Shown: one piece after another, positions 1 through 8,385 of the stretch
How the letters are laid out: the number at the start of each line of letters is the position of its first letter
Numbering within the stretch: the stretch's first letter is position 1
DNA from: Sphingosinicella soli
GTDB taxonomy: Bacteria > Pseudomonadota > Alphaproteobacteria > Sphingomonadales > Sphingomonadaceae
DNA: 64,000 nucleotides
Direction of reading: 5' to 3'
Assembly (NCBI RefSeq): GCF_014199685.1
Contig: NZ_JACHNZ010000003.1
Coordinates: 1 to 64,000 of the forward strand
Position numbers and translations under genes: made by a program
The notes under the pieces: model-generated
Databases searched by the model: none
Seen by the model: the letters and a program-made list of their open reading frames with translations, nothing else
What the model was told of the DNA's origin: nothing

Positions 1-87
1 GGCTCCGCTTCGCAGGCCATTGCTCAACCCGCGCTCATGCGCAACAAAGCTGCCGGACTCTAATCCGTGCTGGTGGAAACCAGGGGG
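1..87. other. Left edge; possible insertion-sequence end
   Basis: No open frame here can be assigned. Positions 70-83 form a small inverted repeat (CTGGT-ggaa-ACCAG). Homology to the ParE family stops just to the right of this segment, so it may be the end of an insertion sequence whose body lies outside the window. This is a guess from the break point alone. No transposase is visible and no target-site duplication can be seen. Confidence 0.25.
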
Positions 88-213
88 TCACGTCAGCTTG
101 AACAGACCTCGAATGTAGTGGGCGGCCTGCTCCTCGCCCCAATTGTCGCGGGTATAGACGTAGATCTCGTCGAGGCGGCGACCCGCACGATTCTGAACCC
201 GAAAGGTGGCCAC
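88..213 (-). pseudogene. Truncated ParE-family toxin (N-terminal half only)
   Basis: A 41-codon frame starts at a GTG four bases after the antitoxin stop and ends in TGA at 88-90. The translation contains the typical ParE N-terminal pattern RRLDEIYVYTRDNWGEEQAA followed by HYIRGLF. Complete ParE toxins are about 95-100 residues, so the C-terminal beta sheet and the catalytic or gyrase-contact part are missing. Family and truncation are clear from the sequence; the cause (IS insertion or deletion) is inferred. The fragment is unlikely to be toxic. Confidence 0.75.
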
Positions 214-217
214 TCGA

Positions 218-475
218 TCAGCCCCGCGTATTGCGCGCGATCACCGTCTCGGCATCGAGTTTTTCATAGGCCGTTTCCGGCGCAGCAAAAGCGGCCGTCA
301 ATTCGGCTTTCAGCCGCGCGAACCCTTCGGCCTCGGCGCGCTCTTTGTCGCGGCGGATGAGATCGCGGACATATTCGCTGACATTCTCATAGGCACCGTC
401 GTCGCCGATGTTGTTGGCAACAAACTCGCCCAGTGTGCCGCTGACACGGACATTCAGGGTCATGGCCTTGGGCAT
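218..475 (-). CDS. ParD-like antitoxin (CopG/RHH type)
   Basis: This 85-residue protein begins MPKAMTLNVRVSG, the beta strand of a ribbon-helix-helix DNA-binding fold. It continues with YENVSEYVRDLIRRDKERAE, the helix pair typical of ParD antitoxins, and a charged C-terminal tail that normally wraps the toxin. The start at 475 is preceded by an AAAGGA Shine-Dalgarno at good spacing; a longer upstream frame has no such site. It is the first gene of a two-gene toxin-antitoxin operon, but the downstream parE is truncated. It is therefore probably an orphan antitoxin, which may still autoregulate or neutralise related toxins elsewhere. Confidence 0.8.
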   Translation of the reverse strand: MPKAMTLNVRVSGTLGEFVANNIGDDGAYENVSEYVRDLIRRDKERAEAEGFARLKAELTAAFAAPETAYEKLDAETVIARNTRG

Positions 476-813
476 GGCATCGTCCTTTAAAAGACTGTCC
501 TCAACATAAGGAATATTGTGGACAAGTGCAAGCGCATGGATCGAGCGAGGCGACATGGCCGCCTGCTATAGAACGACAAAATCGGCCCTTGGGATGTGCT
601 GACGCAGATCGAGGTCGGGCAGGCTTGCACGACGCGCGCAGGAAGGCCGAGAGCGATGATCTGGTTGGAGAGAAATTCAGCATAAACGGCCTTGTAAGGG
701 GCGCGAGGACGCCAATATCGGCATCGGCACCTTGTCTTTCTGAACGGGAGCGCAGGCATATCGCGACCATAATGCCGGATGACGGCGATTCATCCTTCCG
801 CTAGGGTCCCCGG

Positions 814-1581
814 ATGATGACAGCGAGTGCCAGAACAACGCCTCCAGCGCCGAAAACGCGGCGACAATACAGCAGCCAGGGGATGACCGAGCGCAGGGCA
901 CGGATCATCGCCCGCGCGCATGAAATTCTTGGCGAGGGCGGCGTTCAGGGCTTCACGATCGAGCGCCTGTGCCGCGAAGCCGATGTCGCGCCGCGAACGC
1001 TGTATCGGCTGTACGGCGACAAGGAGGGCGTGATTTTTGCGACAGTCGCCGAACGGCTTTGCGAAGTGCGCGCCCACATCGCGCGCCGCCGCAAGGTCTA
1101 TACCATCGAGGTGGTGTTCGACGAACTCGACTGGATGGTTTCGGAAATGTACCGCGACCTTCTGTACGCGCGCACGGTCATCGATTTCTTCTTTTCATCG
1201 GTGCCGCGCCCGGCTGCCATTCGCGAGTTGGGATCGGTCGCCTACAATCGTTTCCGCAACTGGATGGACCGCGAGATTCTGGCAGGCAACACGTGCAGCA
1301 ATCTCGATCTGGAACGCATCGCGCAGGAGCTCGTCGCCACGGAATTCGTGATCTACCACCGCTGGGCGGTCGAGGCGATTGACGGGCCGGCGTGCCGCCT
1401 GGAGCTTCACGCGAACTTTCTGAAAAGCGCCATCCTTGTACTGGAAGGCGAGGAACGCCGGCGGTACGTTGACCTTCTGGCGGAAACGCACCGCGCGCTC
1501 GGGCTGAGCCCCATCGGCGCGGCGGCATCCACCAACCGGGCCGAACGCGACGACGGCATTCATTTCACCGGCAAGGCATAG
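814..1581 (+). CDS. TetR-family transcriptional regulator
   Basis: The protein has 255 residues. A TetR-type helix-turn-helix lies at about residues 28-80 (ITERR-type helix 1, then FTIERLCREADVAPRTLYRL and YGDKEGVIF). The rest is a variable alpha-helical ligand-binding and dimer domain. Two adjacent ATG codons open the frame and the Shine-Dalgarno is weak. The last 22 bases overlap, tail to tail, the end of the PQQ dehydrogenase gene. It faces the minus-strand catabolic operon at 1560-9487 and could control it, but no operator was identified. The family is secure; the ligand is unknown. Confidence 0.9.
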   Translation: MMTASARTTPPAPKTRRQYSSQGMTERRARIIARAHEILGEGGVQGFTIERLCREADVAPRTLYRLYGDKEGVIFATVAERLCEVRAHIARRRKVYTIEVVFDELDWMVSEMYRDLLYARTVIDFFFSSVPRPAAIRELGSVAYNRFRNWMDREILAGNTCSNLDLERIAQELVATEFVIYHRWAVEAIDGPACRLELHANFLKSAILVLEGEERRRYVDLLAETHRALGLSPIGAAASTNRAERDDGIHFTGKA

Positions 1582-3560
1582 GCAATGATCTCGTCCGAAC
1601 GCGGCGTCTGAAACCACATGTGCTGGCCCGCGGAGACGACGACATATTGCCGCCCCCCGCTCATGTAGCTCATCGGCGTCGTCTGGGTTCCGCCGGGAAG
1701 CCGATCCCGCCAGAGTTCCTTGCCGGAGCGCATGTCGAACGCCCGCAGATAGCGGTCCATTGTTGCGGCGATGAACAGCAGCCCGCCGCCCGTGGTGACA
1801 GGCCCGCCGATATTGGGCGTGCCGAGCGCAATATCCATAGGCAGCGGCACCGGAATACGATCGTTGATCGTGCCGAGCGGCACATCCCAGAGCGTTTTCC
1901 CGGTTCGCAGATCAATGGCGGTGAGCCCGCCCCACGGCGGCGGCGTGCAGGGCGCACCGAGCGGCGATAACAGCCATTCCCGCTTTACGTCATAAGGGGT
2001 GCCGGCCATCGGCGAGACATCTTCGGTTGCGGACAGCTGCACGGTGCCGCCCTCCGACGTCCTCCTGCGCAGCGTTACCACGGACGCCACGCGGCTGGAA
2101 TTGATGAAATAGATCTGCCGCTGCGGATCAATAGCTCCCGCGCCCCAGTTCGCGCCGCCCGACGCCGCCGGATAGGTGATGGTGCCGCCCATGGTGATCG
2201 GCGTGAACAATCCTTCGGAGCGATATTTGGCGATGAGGTCGCGGCACTTGCCGCGGTCCCACCAGGTGAATCCCCACGCCTCGTCAGGCGTGATCGACTG
2301 CGGCGCGATGGGACGCGGGAGGCGCGGCCGGGGCTGGGTCGGCGACAGCCATTCGCCCTCCACGCCGCCTTGCGGAACGGGCACTTCATCAATCGGGAAC
2401 AGCGGCGCGCCGTCGCGGCGATCGAAGACGAAAACATAGCCCTGCTTGGTGGGCTGCACGAGCGCCGGGATGGACACACCGTCGCGGTCTATGGTCATCA
2501 GCGTCGGCTGCGCGGGCGTGTCGTAATCCCAGATATCGTGATGGATGAGCTGCTGCGCCCAGACCAGCTGCCCCGTCGCCGCATTAAGCGCCACGGTGCT
2601 GTTGGCATGGCGATTATCGCCCGGACGCAGGCCACCGTAATAGTCGGGCGAGGCGCTCGAGGTCGGCAGATAGACCATGTTGAGGTCCGGGTCCGCCGAC
2701 ATCACCGACCAGACGTTGGCAGCGCCCGTCGTCTGGCGGCTGTCGCCCATCCAGTCGCGGTCTGATCCGCCATCCTGCGGGATCGGATCGAAGGTCCAGA
2801 TTTCCCGGCCCGAACGCGCATCGAAGGCACGGACAATGCCGCGCGGGGCACTGGCGCGCACGTTGTCGAGCACCGAGGTGCCGATGACGATACTGTCCCT
2901 GACGATAGCGGCCGGGCCCGCGAGCTTCACCTCGCCCGGATGATGGACCTTCCCCGGATCGACACGCACCGTACCGCCCTCACCGAAGGCAACGCAGGGA
3001 CGGCCGCTGCGGGCATCGAGCGCGATCAGGCGCATGTCGACGGTGGCCAGAATGATGCGGGTGGCGCACGCGGCAGTTTCCGGCACCTGCGTGTCGCGCC
3101 ACTGCGAGACGCCGCGGCAGATATATTGATCCGGGATACGGAAGCGCGGATCAATCTGCGGGTCGAAAACCCATCTTTCCCGGCCTGTGGCGGGATCCAG
3201 CGCGATCACGCGCGCGAACGGCGTGCAGGTGATAAGCGAGCCGGCCGCAAGGATCGGCGTCGTCTCGTTGGTGCTGTTCGCCAGCATCGACTCCGACCGG
3301 CGGCCCAGCTCGCCGGTGGAATAGCGCCAGGCGACCTTCAGGTGCGCGACGTTCTGCGGGGTGATCTGTTCCGCCGGGGTGAAGCGCGTGCCGGCCTCGG
3401 TCGCGCCCCACTGTGCCCACGGTGTTTCGTCCGATGCGGTGGCGGGAATGACGAGCGGCCCCGGATCCGATCTGCCAAGCAGCGCCCACGCGCCTGCGAG
3501 CAGCGCGGCAATCGCCAGCAGGATGGACAGGGCTTTGACGGAGCGCGCTCGGCCGGCCAT
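1560..3560 (-). CDS. Membrane-anchored PQQ-dependent dehydrogenase (mGDH-like)
   Basis: A 666-residue quinoprotein. A single hydrophobic helix at residues 9-28 should anchor it in the inner membrane with the eight-bladed beta-propeller in the periplasm. Propeller signatures include the N-terminal WAQWGATEAGTRFTP block, the repeated ALDPATGRERW-type blade motifs, and a C-terminal block with GGPVTTGGGLLFIAAT and RYLRAFD typical of membrane glucose or quinate dehydrogenases. It lacks the five-helix N-terminal membrane domain of Gcd. The ATG at 3560 lies 4 bases after the lipoyl-domain stop; a longer in-frame extension overlaps that gene and was rejected. As the last gene of the operon it probably oxidises an alcohol or sugar-like substrate in the periplasm, passing electrons to quinone. 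The substrate is unknown. Confidence 0.85.
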   Translation of the reverse strand: MAGRARSVKALSILLAIAALLAGAWALLGRSDPGPLVIPATASDETPWAQWGATEAGTRFTPAEQITPQNVAHLKVAWRYSTGELGRRSESMLANSTNETTPILAAGSLITCTPFARVIALDPATGRERWVFDPQIDPRFRIPDQYICRGVSQWRDTQVPETAACATRIILATVDMRLIALDARSGRPCVAFGEGGTVRVDPGKVHHPGEVKLAGPAAIVRDSIVIGTSVLDNVRASAPRGIVRAFDARSGREIWTFDPIPQDGGSDRDWMGDSRQTTGAANVWSVMSADPDLNMVYLPTSSASPDYYGGLRPGDNRHANSTVALNAATGQLVWAQQLIHHDIWDYDTPAQPTLMTIDRDGVSIPALVQPTKQGYVFVFDRRDGAPLFPIDEVPVPQGGVEGEWLSPTQPRPRLPRPIAPQSITPDEAWGFTWWDRGKCRDLIAKYRSEGLFTPITMGGTITYPAASGGANWGAGAIDPQRQIYFINSSRVASVVTLRRRTSEGGTVQLSATEDVSPMAGTPYDVKREWLLSPLGAPCTPPPWGGLTAIDLRTGKTLWDVPLGTINDRIPVPLPMDIALGTPNIGGPVTTGGGLLFIAATMDRYLRAFDMRSGKELWRDRLPGGTQTTPMSYMSGGRQYVVVSAGQHMWFQTPRSDEIIAYALPVK

Positions 3561-3564
3561 CGGC

Positions 3565-3804
3565 TCAGGCCGATATCGTCGCGATATGGGCGCGCACCTC
3601 GACGGTCTCGCCCTCCTCGGCGAGGATTTCGGAGAGCACGCCGGAGCCGGGTGACGGCACCTCGACCGTGGTCTTCGCGGCTTCGATTTCCAGAAGGTAT
3701 TCCCCCTCCTGAACGGTATCACCCACGGCTTTCATCCAGCGGATGATCTCGGCATCCTGCATGCCCATGCCGAACTGGGGAAGCAGCACCTTGATATTTG
3801 CCAT
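3565..3804 (-). CDS. Stand-alone lipoyl (biotinyl/lipoyl attachment) domain protein
   Basis: Only 79 residues, forming one lipoyl domain: MANIKVLLPQFGMGM start, the hairpin EIEAAKTTVEV with the predicted modified lysine at residue 44, and the closing strands ending HIATISA. In normal 2-oxo acid dehydrogenase complexes this domain is the N-terminal part of a 350-450 residue E2. Here no subunit-binding or acyltransferase domain follows; the frame stops and the PQQ dehydrogenase begins. It sits directly after E1 beta, so it is presumably the swinging-arm partner of that E1. Acyltransferase and E3 would have to come from elsewhere. Confidence 0.9.
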   Translation of the reverse strand: MANIKVLLPQFGMGMQDAEIIRWMKAVGDTVQEGEYLLEIEAAKTTVEVPSPGSGVLSEILAEEGETVEVRAHIATISA

Positions 3805-3820
3805 TGTCTGTTGCTCCTCT

Positions 3821-4813
3821 TCAGGCGGGGACAGGTTCGGGCGACGTGACAAGCTGGCGCGCGGCAGCGACGATGCGGTCCGCCGACGGATACAGCGCCT
3901 TCTCGATGGACGGCGAGAACGGCAGATGCGTATCGGCCGTGGCCACCCGCAGAACCGGCCCACGCAGCGACTCGAATGCGTGCTCCGCAATCAGCGCGGC
4001 GATCTCGCTGGCGGCGCTGCAGGTCTGGTGCGCGGGGTCCACGGCAATCGCCCTGCCGGTCTTTCGAACCGACTTCAGAATGATATCCTTGTCGAGCGGC
4101 ACGAGGCTGCGCGGATCGACGACCTCCGCCGAGATTCCCTCTTTCTGAAGTGTCTGCGCGGCCTTCAGCGCCAGCGGAACCGCGCCGCCAATCGCGATGA
4201 TGGAGACGTCTGTTCCCTCACGCTTGATATCGCCGCGGCCGAGCGGAATTATGAAATCGGGATCGTCGGGTAACTCCGATTTCGACGTCCAGCAGGTGGA
4301 ATCCTCAAAGCACAAAACGGGATCATCATCCCGGATCGCGGCCTTCAACATGCCCTTCATGTCGTATGCCGTGGACGGCACCATGATCTTGAGACCGGGC
4401 TGGTTCATGAACATCGGATAGTTCCGATCCGAATGCTGCGCGGCGTTCGCATTGCCGTAGAACATGCAGCTGCGAATGACGAGCGGCAGACGTGCCTGCC
4501 CGCCATAGATGTAGCGCGACTTGGCGATGATGCTCATGATCTGGTCCATCGCCGGATACAGAAACGACGAGATCGTTGCATCGACGATCGGCCGCATGCC
4601 GACCATCGAGGCGCCGGCGGCCGCGCCGATGAATCCATTTTCGGAGATCGGCGTGTCGCGCACGCGTTCCATGCCGAAGGCATCGACGAAGCCGGTCGTC
4701 GTGCCGAAGACGTTGCAGATGATGTCCTCGCCCATGATGAAGACGCGTTCATCGCGGCTCATCTCCTCGAACTGCGCCTCGCGGATCGCTTCAAGAAAGG
4801 TTGTTTTTGCCAT
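3821..4813 (-). CDS. 2-oxo acid/acetoin-type dehydrogenase E1 component, beta subunit
   Basis: A 330-residue protein of the transketolase-like pyrimidine-binding family (PdhB/AcoB type). Recognisable segments are FLEAIREAQFEEMSRDERVF, MGEDI, the VRDTPISENGFIGAAAGASM block near residues 55-75 and a C-terminal transketolase domain (DPRSLVPLDKDIILKSVRKT). It forms an alpha2beta2 heterotetramer with the E1 alpha encoded immediately upstream and binds the pyrimidine end of thiamine diphosphate. The start at 4813 is favoured because family homology begins there; the frame remains open upstream but overlaps E1 alpha. Substrate cannot be read from sequence; acetoin, a 2-oxo acid or a related acyloin are all possible. 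Confidence 0.9.
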   Translation of the reverse strand: MAKTTFLEAIREAQFEEMSRDERVFIMGEDIICNVFGTTTGFVDAFGMERVRDTPISENGFIGAAAGASMVGMRPIVDATISSFLYPAMDQIMSIIAKSRYIYGGQARLPLVIRSCMFYGNANAAQHSDRNYPMFMNQPGLKIMVPSTAYDMKGMLKAAIRDDDPVLCFEDSTCWTSKSELPDDPDFIIPLGRGDIKREGTDVSIIAIGGAVPLALKAAQTLQKEGISAEVVDPRSLVPLDKDIILKSVRKTGRAIAVDPAHQTCSAASEIAALIAEHAFESLRGPVLRVATADTHLPFSPSIEKALYPSADRIVAAARQLVTSPEPVPA

Positions 4814-4826
4814 TGTCTCTCTCCGC

Positions 4827-5825
4827 TCAGGCTTTGATGAAATCAGGGATCGGCAGGCGATCGACGAACACATCGTCGAAGGCTTCGGCCTGTTCGGGAT
4901 AGGCGCTGTCGCGGGCGAACTGGATGGCGTCCGCCACTTCGTCGGCAACCTCGCGCTCGATGGTGTCGAGCACGTCCGCAGCGACTCCGGCCTCCAGCAA
5001 TCTCGCACGGTAGAGCGTCAGCGGATCACGCTTGCGCCATTCGTCCACCTCCGCGCCGCGATCGAGCAGGATGCGCCCCATGTTCACGGCGTGGTCGGCA
5101 TAGCGATAGGTCTTGGTTTCAACGAGGGTCGGACCGCCGCCGGTGCGCGCGCGCTCGACAGCCTCTGCAACGGCCGCCTCGACGGCGTCGACATCCTGAC
5201 CATCGACGATGATCGCCGGCATGGCGTAGGCTTTCGCACGCTCAGCAATGTCTTTCACCGGCACCGCCGCATGTGCGGGTGTGGAGACGGCGTATCCGTT
5301 GTTTTCGCAAACGAAGATCGCCGGCAATTTCCAGACGGCCGCGAGATTGACGCCTTCGTGGAACGCGCCCTCGTTGGTCGCGCCGTCACCGAAAAAGCAC
5401 AAGGCGACGCGGTCGTTGCCCTGCAGCTTCGAGCCGAGCGCCGCGCCGGTCGCAACCGGAATGCCCGAGCCCACGATGCTCGTTTCGCCGAGGCTCCCGA
5501 CGGAAAAATCAGACAAATGCATGGAGCCGCCCTTGCCCTTGCAGATGCCCGTGACCTTGCCGAGCAGTTCCGCCATCAACGGGCGCAGCTTCGCGCCCTT
5601 CGCGATCGGATGGCCATGGCTGCGGTGCGTGCCGACCATGTAATCGTCGTTCCGCAGCGCCATGCACGCGCCGACGCCGGAGGCCTCCTGCCCCGCATAG
5701 GTGTGCAGCGAGCCGGGGATCTCGCCCTGCGCGTGAATGGATTCCGCCAGATCCTCGAATTGCCGAATGCGCTGCATGCGGCGATATTTTTCGAGACTGC
5801 GATCGTTGGTTCCGTCCGTCATCAT
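4827..5825 (-). CDS. 2-oxo acid/acetoin-type dehydrogenase E1 component, alpha subunit
   Basis: A 332-residue E1 alpha. The thiamine-diphosphate motif runs from GDG at residues 146-148 to ENN at 174-176. The HRSHGH loop (67-72) and CKGKGGSMH (95-103) are also typical of PDH and acetoin dehydrogenase alpha subunits. It decarboxylates or cleaves a 2-oxo substrate and reductively acylates a lipoyl domain, here probably the 79-residue protein two genes downstream. Tandem ATGs at 5825 and 5822 are both usable. It lies between the M24 hydrolase gene and E1 beta with gaps of 7 and 13 bases, consistent with one transcript. Confidence 0.9.
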   Translation of the reverse strand: MMTDGTNDRSLEKYRRMQRIRQFEDLAESIHAQGEIPGSLHTYAGQEASGVGACMALRNDDYMVGTHRSHGHPIAKGAKLRPLMAELLGKVTGICKGKGGSMHLSDFSVGSLGETSIVGSGIPVATGAALGSKLQGNDRVALCFFGDGATNEGAFHEGVNLAAVWKLPAIFVCENNGYAVSTPAHAAVPVKDIAERAKAYAMPAIIVDGQDVDAVEAAVAEAVERARTGGGPTLVETKTYRYADHAVNMGRILLDRGAEVDEWRKRDPLTLYRARLLEAGVAADVLDTIEREVADEVADAIQFARDSAYPEQAEAFDDVFVDRLPIPDFIKA

Positions 5826-5832
5826 GGTCCTT

Positions 5833-7137
5833 TCAAACAGTTTCGCGAACTGGCGCGGCGGCAGCCGGCGCGTCCTCGGTGGTGATGAGTTCCAGCGGCG
5901 CGGCATACATCGGCTCCGGCCCCGGCGGTGTGATCGCGTAGACATTTTCCATATGACAGGGCCCGAGCTTTGCGCCGAAATACAGGCTGTCGAGGCTGAT
6001 CAGCATGTCTTCTTCCATCACGAAGCCCTGCTTCACCCCGGCAAGACCGGCGGCGGGATAGGGCAGCGGGATTTCGAGCGGCATCAGCCCGATACCGTGC
6101 GCCACGACGAGGAGCTTTTCGGGCGTCGCGACGCCCTTGTCCTTCAGATACTCGTATCCGATGGCGGGCAGCGTGTTGGTGGAGACACCGGGCCGCAAAC
6201 GATCGACCATCTTCAGGAACGCATCGCGCAGAATGTCGTGCATACGCTGATAGTCGGCGGAGGGCTTGCCGATGACTGCAGTGCGGTTGATGTCGATCCA
6301 GAACCCGTCGAGCACGCCTTGCGTTTCCAGGATGACGATATCGCCGCGCCGCAGTTTGCGATTGCCGCGCGTGCGAAAGAGATCCGGGATGAAATCATCC
6401 TTGTCATAAGAGCCGCCGAACAGCATCGCGCCCTCGTCAACCGGGATGACGCCGTTGCGCACCATGAAATCGCACAGACCCACCTGCACGCCGTTCCAGT
6501 CGACGCCTTCGCCGAGCAGCGATCCGGCGTGGGCGATCACCCGGTCGGCCATCTTGCCGACGCGGCGATAGCGTTCGATCTCGCCGGCGGTTTTCACGAC
6601 GCGCACGCGCATCATGAAATCAAGCGCATCGCGATAGGTGTGTGGAACGGCGGACACAACCGCTGCGGAGACGCGGTGCTCGTCGAACGCAATCGTTTTC
6701 CCGGCCATGCCATGATCGGCAAGCGCGGCGGAAATCGCGGCGGCGATATCGGGCTGGCACGCGCCGCGGATCGCCGACGCCAGCTTCACGGCATCGGCAT
6801 CGAGCGCACCGGGAGTGCGATCCGGATCGATATAGCGCGCGACCTCGCAGAAGTTCAGCATATCGAACGTGCGAATCTCGTCGTAGGTGCAATTGGCGCC
6901 GTCGCGGTTCAGCACCGCGACGATGCCGAGCGTGGCTTCGGGAATGACGAGGATCGCCGGCTTGGCCGGATCCGCGAAGACGATTGCGGCCGCGAACGCT
7001 TCCATCTGCGTCCAGCGTTCCAGGACCGAATGATAGCCGGTGGCATAACGGACGTCGTGCGGATGGCTGAGCACTGCGGCGTCCAGACCTTCGCGCGCCA
7101 TCATGTCACGCATACGGTCGATACGGGGGTTCGGCAT
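5833..7137 (-). CDS. M24 (pita-bread fold) metallohydrolase, Xaa-Pro peptidase/creatinase-like
   Basis: A 434-residue two-domain protein: a creatinase-like N-terminal domain (1-175) and a pita-bread catalytic domain (about 180-410). By alignment to the family pattern the five metal positions read Glu271 (usually Asp), Asp282, His347 in VVAHGIGL, Asp383 (usually Glu) and Glu397 in CHMENV. The first and fourth ligands are thus swapped in kind. The M24 fold includes prolidases, creatinase, ectoine hydrolase and the DMSP lyase DddP, so peptidase activity should not be assumed. Its ATG overlaps the cupin stop codon by one base, showing translational coupling. The role is probably hydrolysis or lyase chemistry within the operon's pathway. 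Confidence 0.85.
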   Translation of the reverse strand: MPNPRIDRMRDMMAREGLDAAVLSHPHDVRYATGYHSVLERWTQMEAFAAAIVFADPAKPAILVIPEATLGIVAVLNRDGANCTYDEIRTFDMLNFCEVARYIDPDRTPGALDADAVKLASAIRGACQPDIAAAISAALADHGMAGKTIAFDEHRVSAAVVSAVPHTYRDALDFMMRVRVVKTAGEIERYRRVGKMADRVIAHAGSLLGEGVDWNGVQVGLCDFMVRNGVIPVDEGAMLFGGSYDKDDFIPDLFRTRGNRKLRRGDIVILETQGVLDGFWIDINRTAVIGKPSADYQRMHDILRDAFLKMVDRLRPGVSTNTLPAIGYEYLKDKGVATPEKLLVVAHGIGLMPLEIPLPYPAAGLAGVKQGFVMEEDMLISLDSLYFGAKLGPCHMENVYAITPPGPEPMYAAPLELITTEDAPAAAAPVRETV

Positions 7138-7610
7138 CAGGCAGGCTCCCGCACCGCAGTGTCGGCGGCTTCTGCCTTCGAAATGTCGGGCTGATGCTTG
7201 CCCAGATCGAGATCGCGCAGGAACTCGTGATTGAGCACGAAACGAATGTCGCCTTCGGGACCAGTGAACGCAACCGCGCCGTGGCCCATGAACAGATATT
7301 CCGTGGGCACCTTGCAATGCGCTTCGGTATGACGCGAACCGATGGGCTCGTAGCCATAGGTGCCGGCGGGCGCGGAGCCGACGTCGTAGATCAGCTCGCC
7401 CTTGGTGATGAAATACTGGCCATGACCGAGGTGCCAGTGCGGCGCGAAGGTGGCGCCGGGCTGCATTTCCACCCACAGCACCCAGTCGCCGGTTTCCTCG
7501 CTGTAGCGCAGCATGCGGATCGTCGTCCCCTCGCCCAGCTGATGCGGTTTCGCGTCGGCGATGTTGACGATGAGATCGCCCACCTTGCCGGGATTATGTG
7601 TCGCAGTCAT
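7137..7610 (-). CDS. Cupin-domain protein, possible dioxygenase
   Basis: A 157-residue single-domain cupin. The first cupin motif is around residues 56-72 (FAPHWHLGHGQYFITKGEL, with His58 and His60), and the second includes His94 or His98. The usual Glu of motif 1 is not obvious; Gln65 or His63 lies in its place. The general shape resembles acetylacetone- and 2,4'-dihydroxyacetophenone-dioxygenase-type cupins, which cleave C-C bonds beside carbonyl groups, but that assignment is only suggestive. The gene lies between an SDR and the M24 hydrolase in the operon, with a 13-base gap upstream and a one-base overlap downstream. Confidence 0.75.
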   Translation of the reverse strand: MTATHNPGKVGDLIVNIADAKPHQLGEGTTIRMLRYSEETGDWVLWVEMQPGATFAPHWHLGHGQYFITKGELIYDVGSAPAGTYGYEPIGSRHTEAHCKVPTEYLFMGHGAVAFTGPEGDIRFVLNHEFLRDLDLGKHQPDISKAEAADTAVREPA

Positions 7611-7623
7611 CGTGCTCTCCTCG

Positions 7624-8385
7624 TCACATCGTCGCTGTAAGCCCCTCGTCGGCGATCACGACCGCGCCGTGGAGCGCGCTCGATTTCGGATCGACGAGAA
7701 AGCAAATCACTTCCGCCATCTGGGCGGGGTCCATGAAGAATTCGCCGCGCGGCGAAGGATGATCCTTCATCAGCGCAGCGATGGCCTGCTCGCCTTCCGG
7801 CGTGCGCAGGCCCGCCGTGAGCGGTGTGGCGACCGAACCGGGGCAAACACAGTTGATGCGAATGCCCTGCGCGCCCAACTCCGCCGCGAGCGTGCGCGCC
7901 AGCATGGCGACGCCCGCCTTCGATGCCGAATAGGCGCTGTCCCCCGCGCGACCGGCGATGCCGGAGACGGAGCCGACAAATACGATCCACCCTGCGCGCT
8001 TTTCCAGCATCGCCGGCAACACCGCGTGCGTGACGTAGAAACTGCCCTTCAGATTCACGTCGATGTGCCGATCGAACAGCGCAAGCGGGCTTTCCGGCAC
8101 GGGATTGGGCGCCCACATCGCAGCGTTGTTGACGAGGATATCGACCGGGCCAGCGGACGCGGTCATGTCTGCGACGCTGCGCGCCACCGCCGCCGCATCG
8201 GAGATATCGACGTGACGCGCCGCGTCGATCATGCCCTCTGCAACGGCCGCATCCAGCTCGGCCTGCGGGGCGTTCGACAACACCATCACATATGCGCCCT
8301 CGCCGCGCAGCTGCCGACTGACGGCCTCCCCGATGCCGGAGGTGCCACCAGTGACGAGCGCGATCTTGTCGGCAAAACGCGTCAT
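7624..8385 (-). CDS. Short-chain dehydrogenase/reductase (SDR)
   Basis: A 253-residue classical SDR. The nucleotide-binding motif VTGGTSGIGEAV is near residues 11-22, the NNAAMWAP segment replaces NNAG, the catalytic Ser is in the GSVSGIAG block and Tyr/Lys are in YSASKAG. The C-terminal INCVCPGSVATPLT follows the usual pattern. The ATG overlaps the stop of the preceding SDR by four bases (ATGA), so the two are coupled. It probably interconverts a secondary alcohol and a ketone with NAD(P) in the same pathway as its neighbour. The exact substrate is unknown. Confidence 0.9.
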   Translation of the reverse strand: MTRFADKIALVTGGTSGIGEAVSRQLRGEGAYVMVLSNAPQAELDAAVAEGMIDAARHVDISDAAAVARSVADMTASAGPVDILVNNAAMWAPNPVPESPLALFDRHIDVNLKGSFYVTHAVLPAMLEKRAGWIVFVGSVSGIAGRAGDSAYSASKAGVAMLARTLAAELGAQGIRINCVCPGSVATPLTAGLRTPEGEQAIAALMKDHPSPRGEFFMDPAQMAEVICFLVDPKSSALHGAVVIADEGLTATM

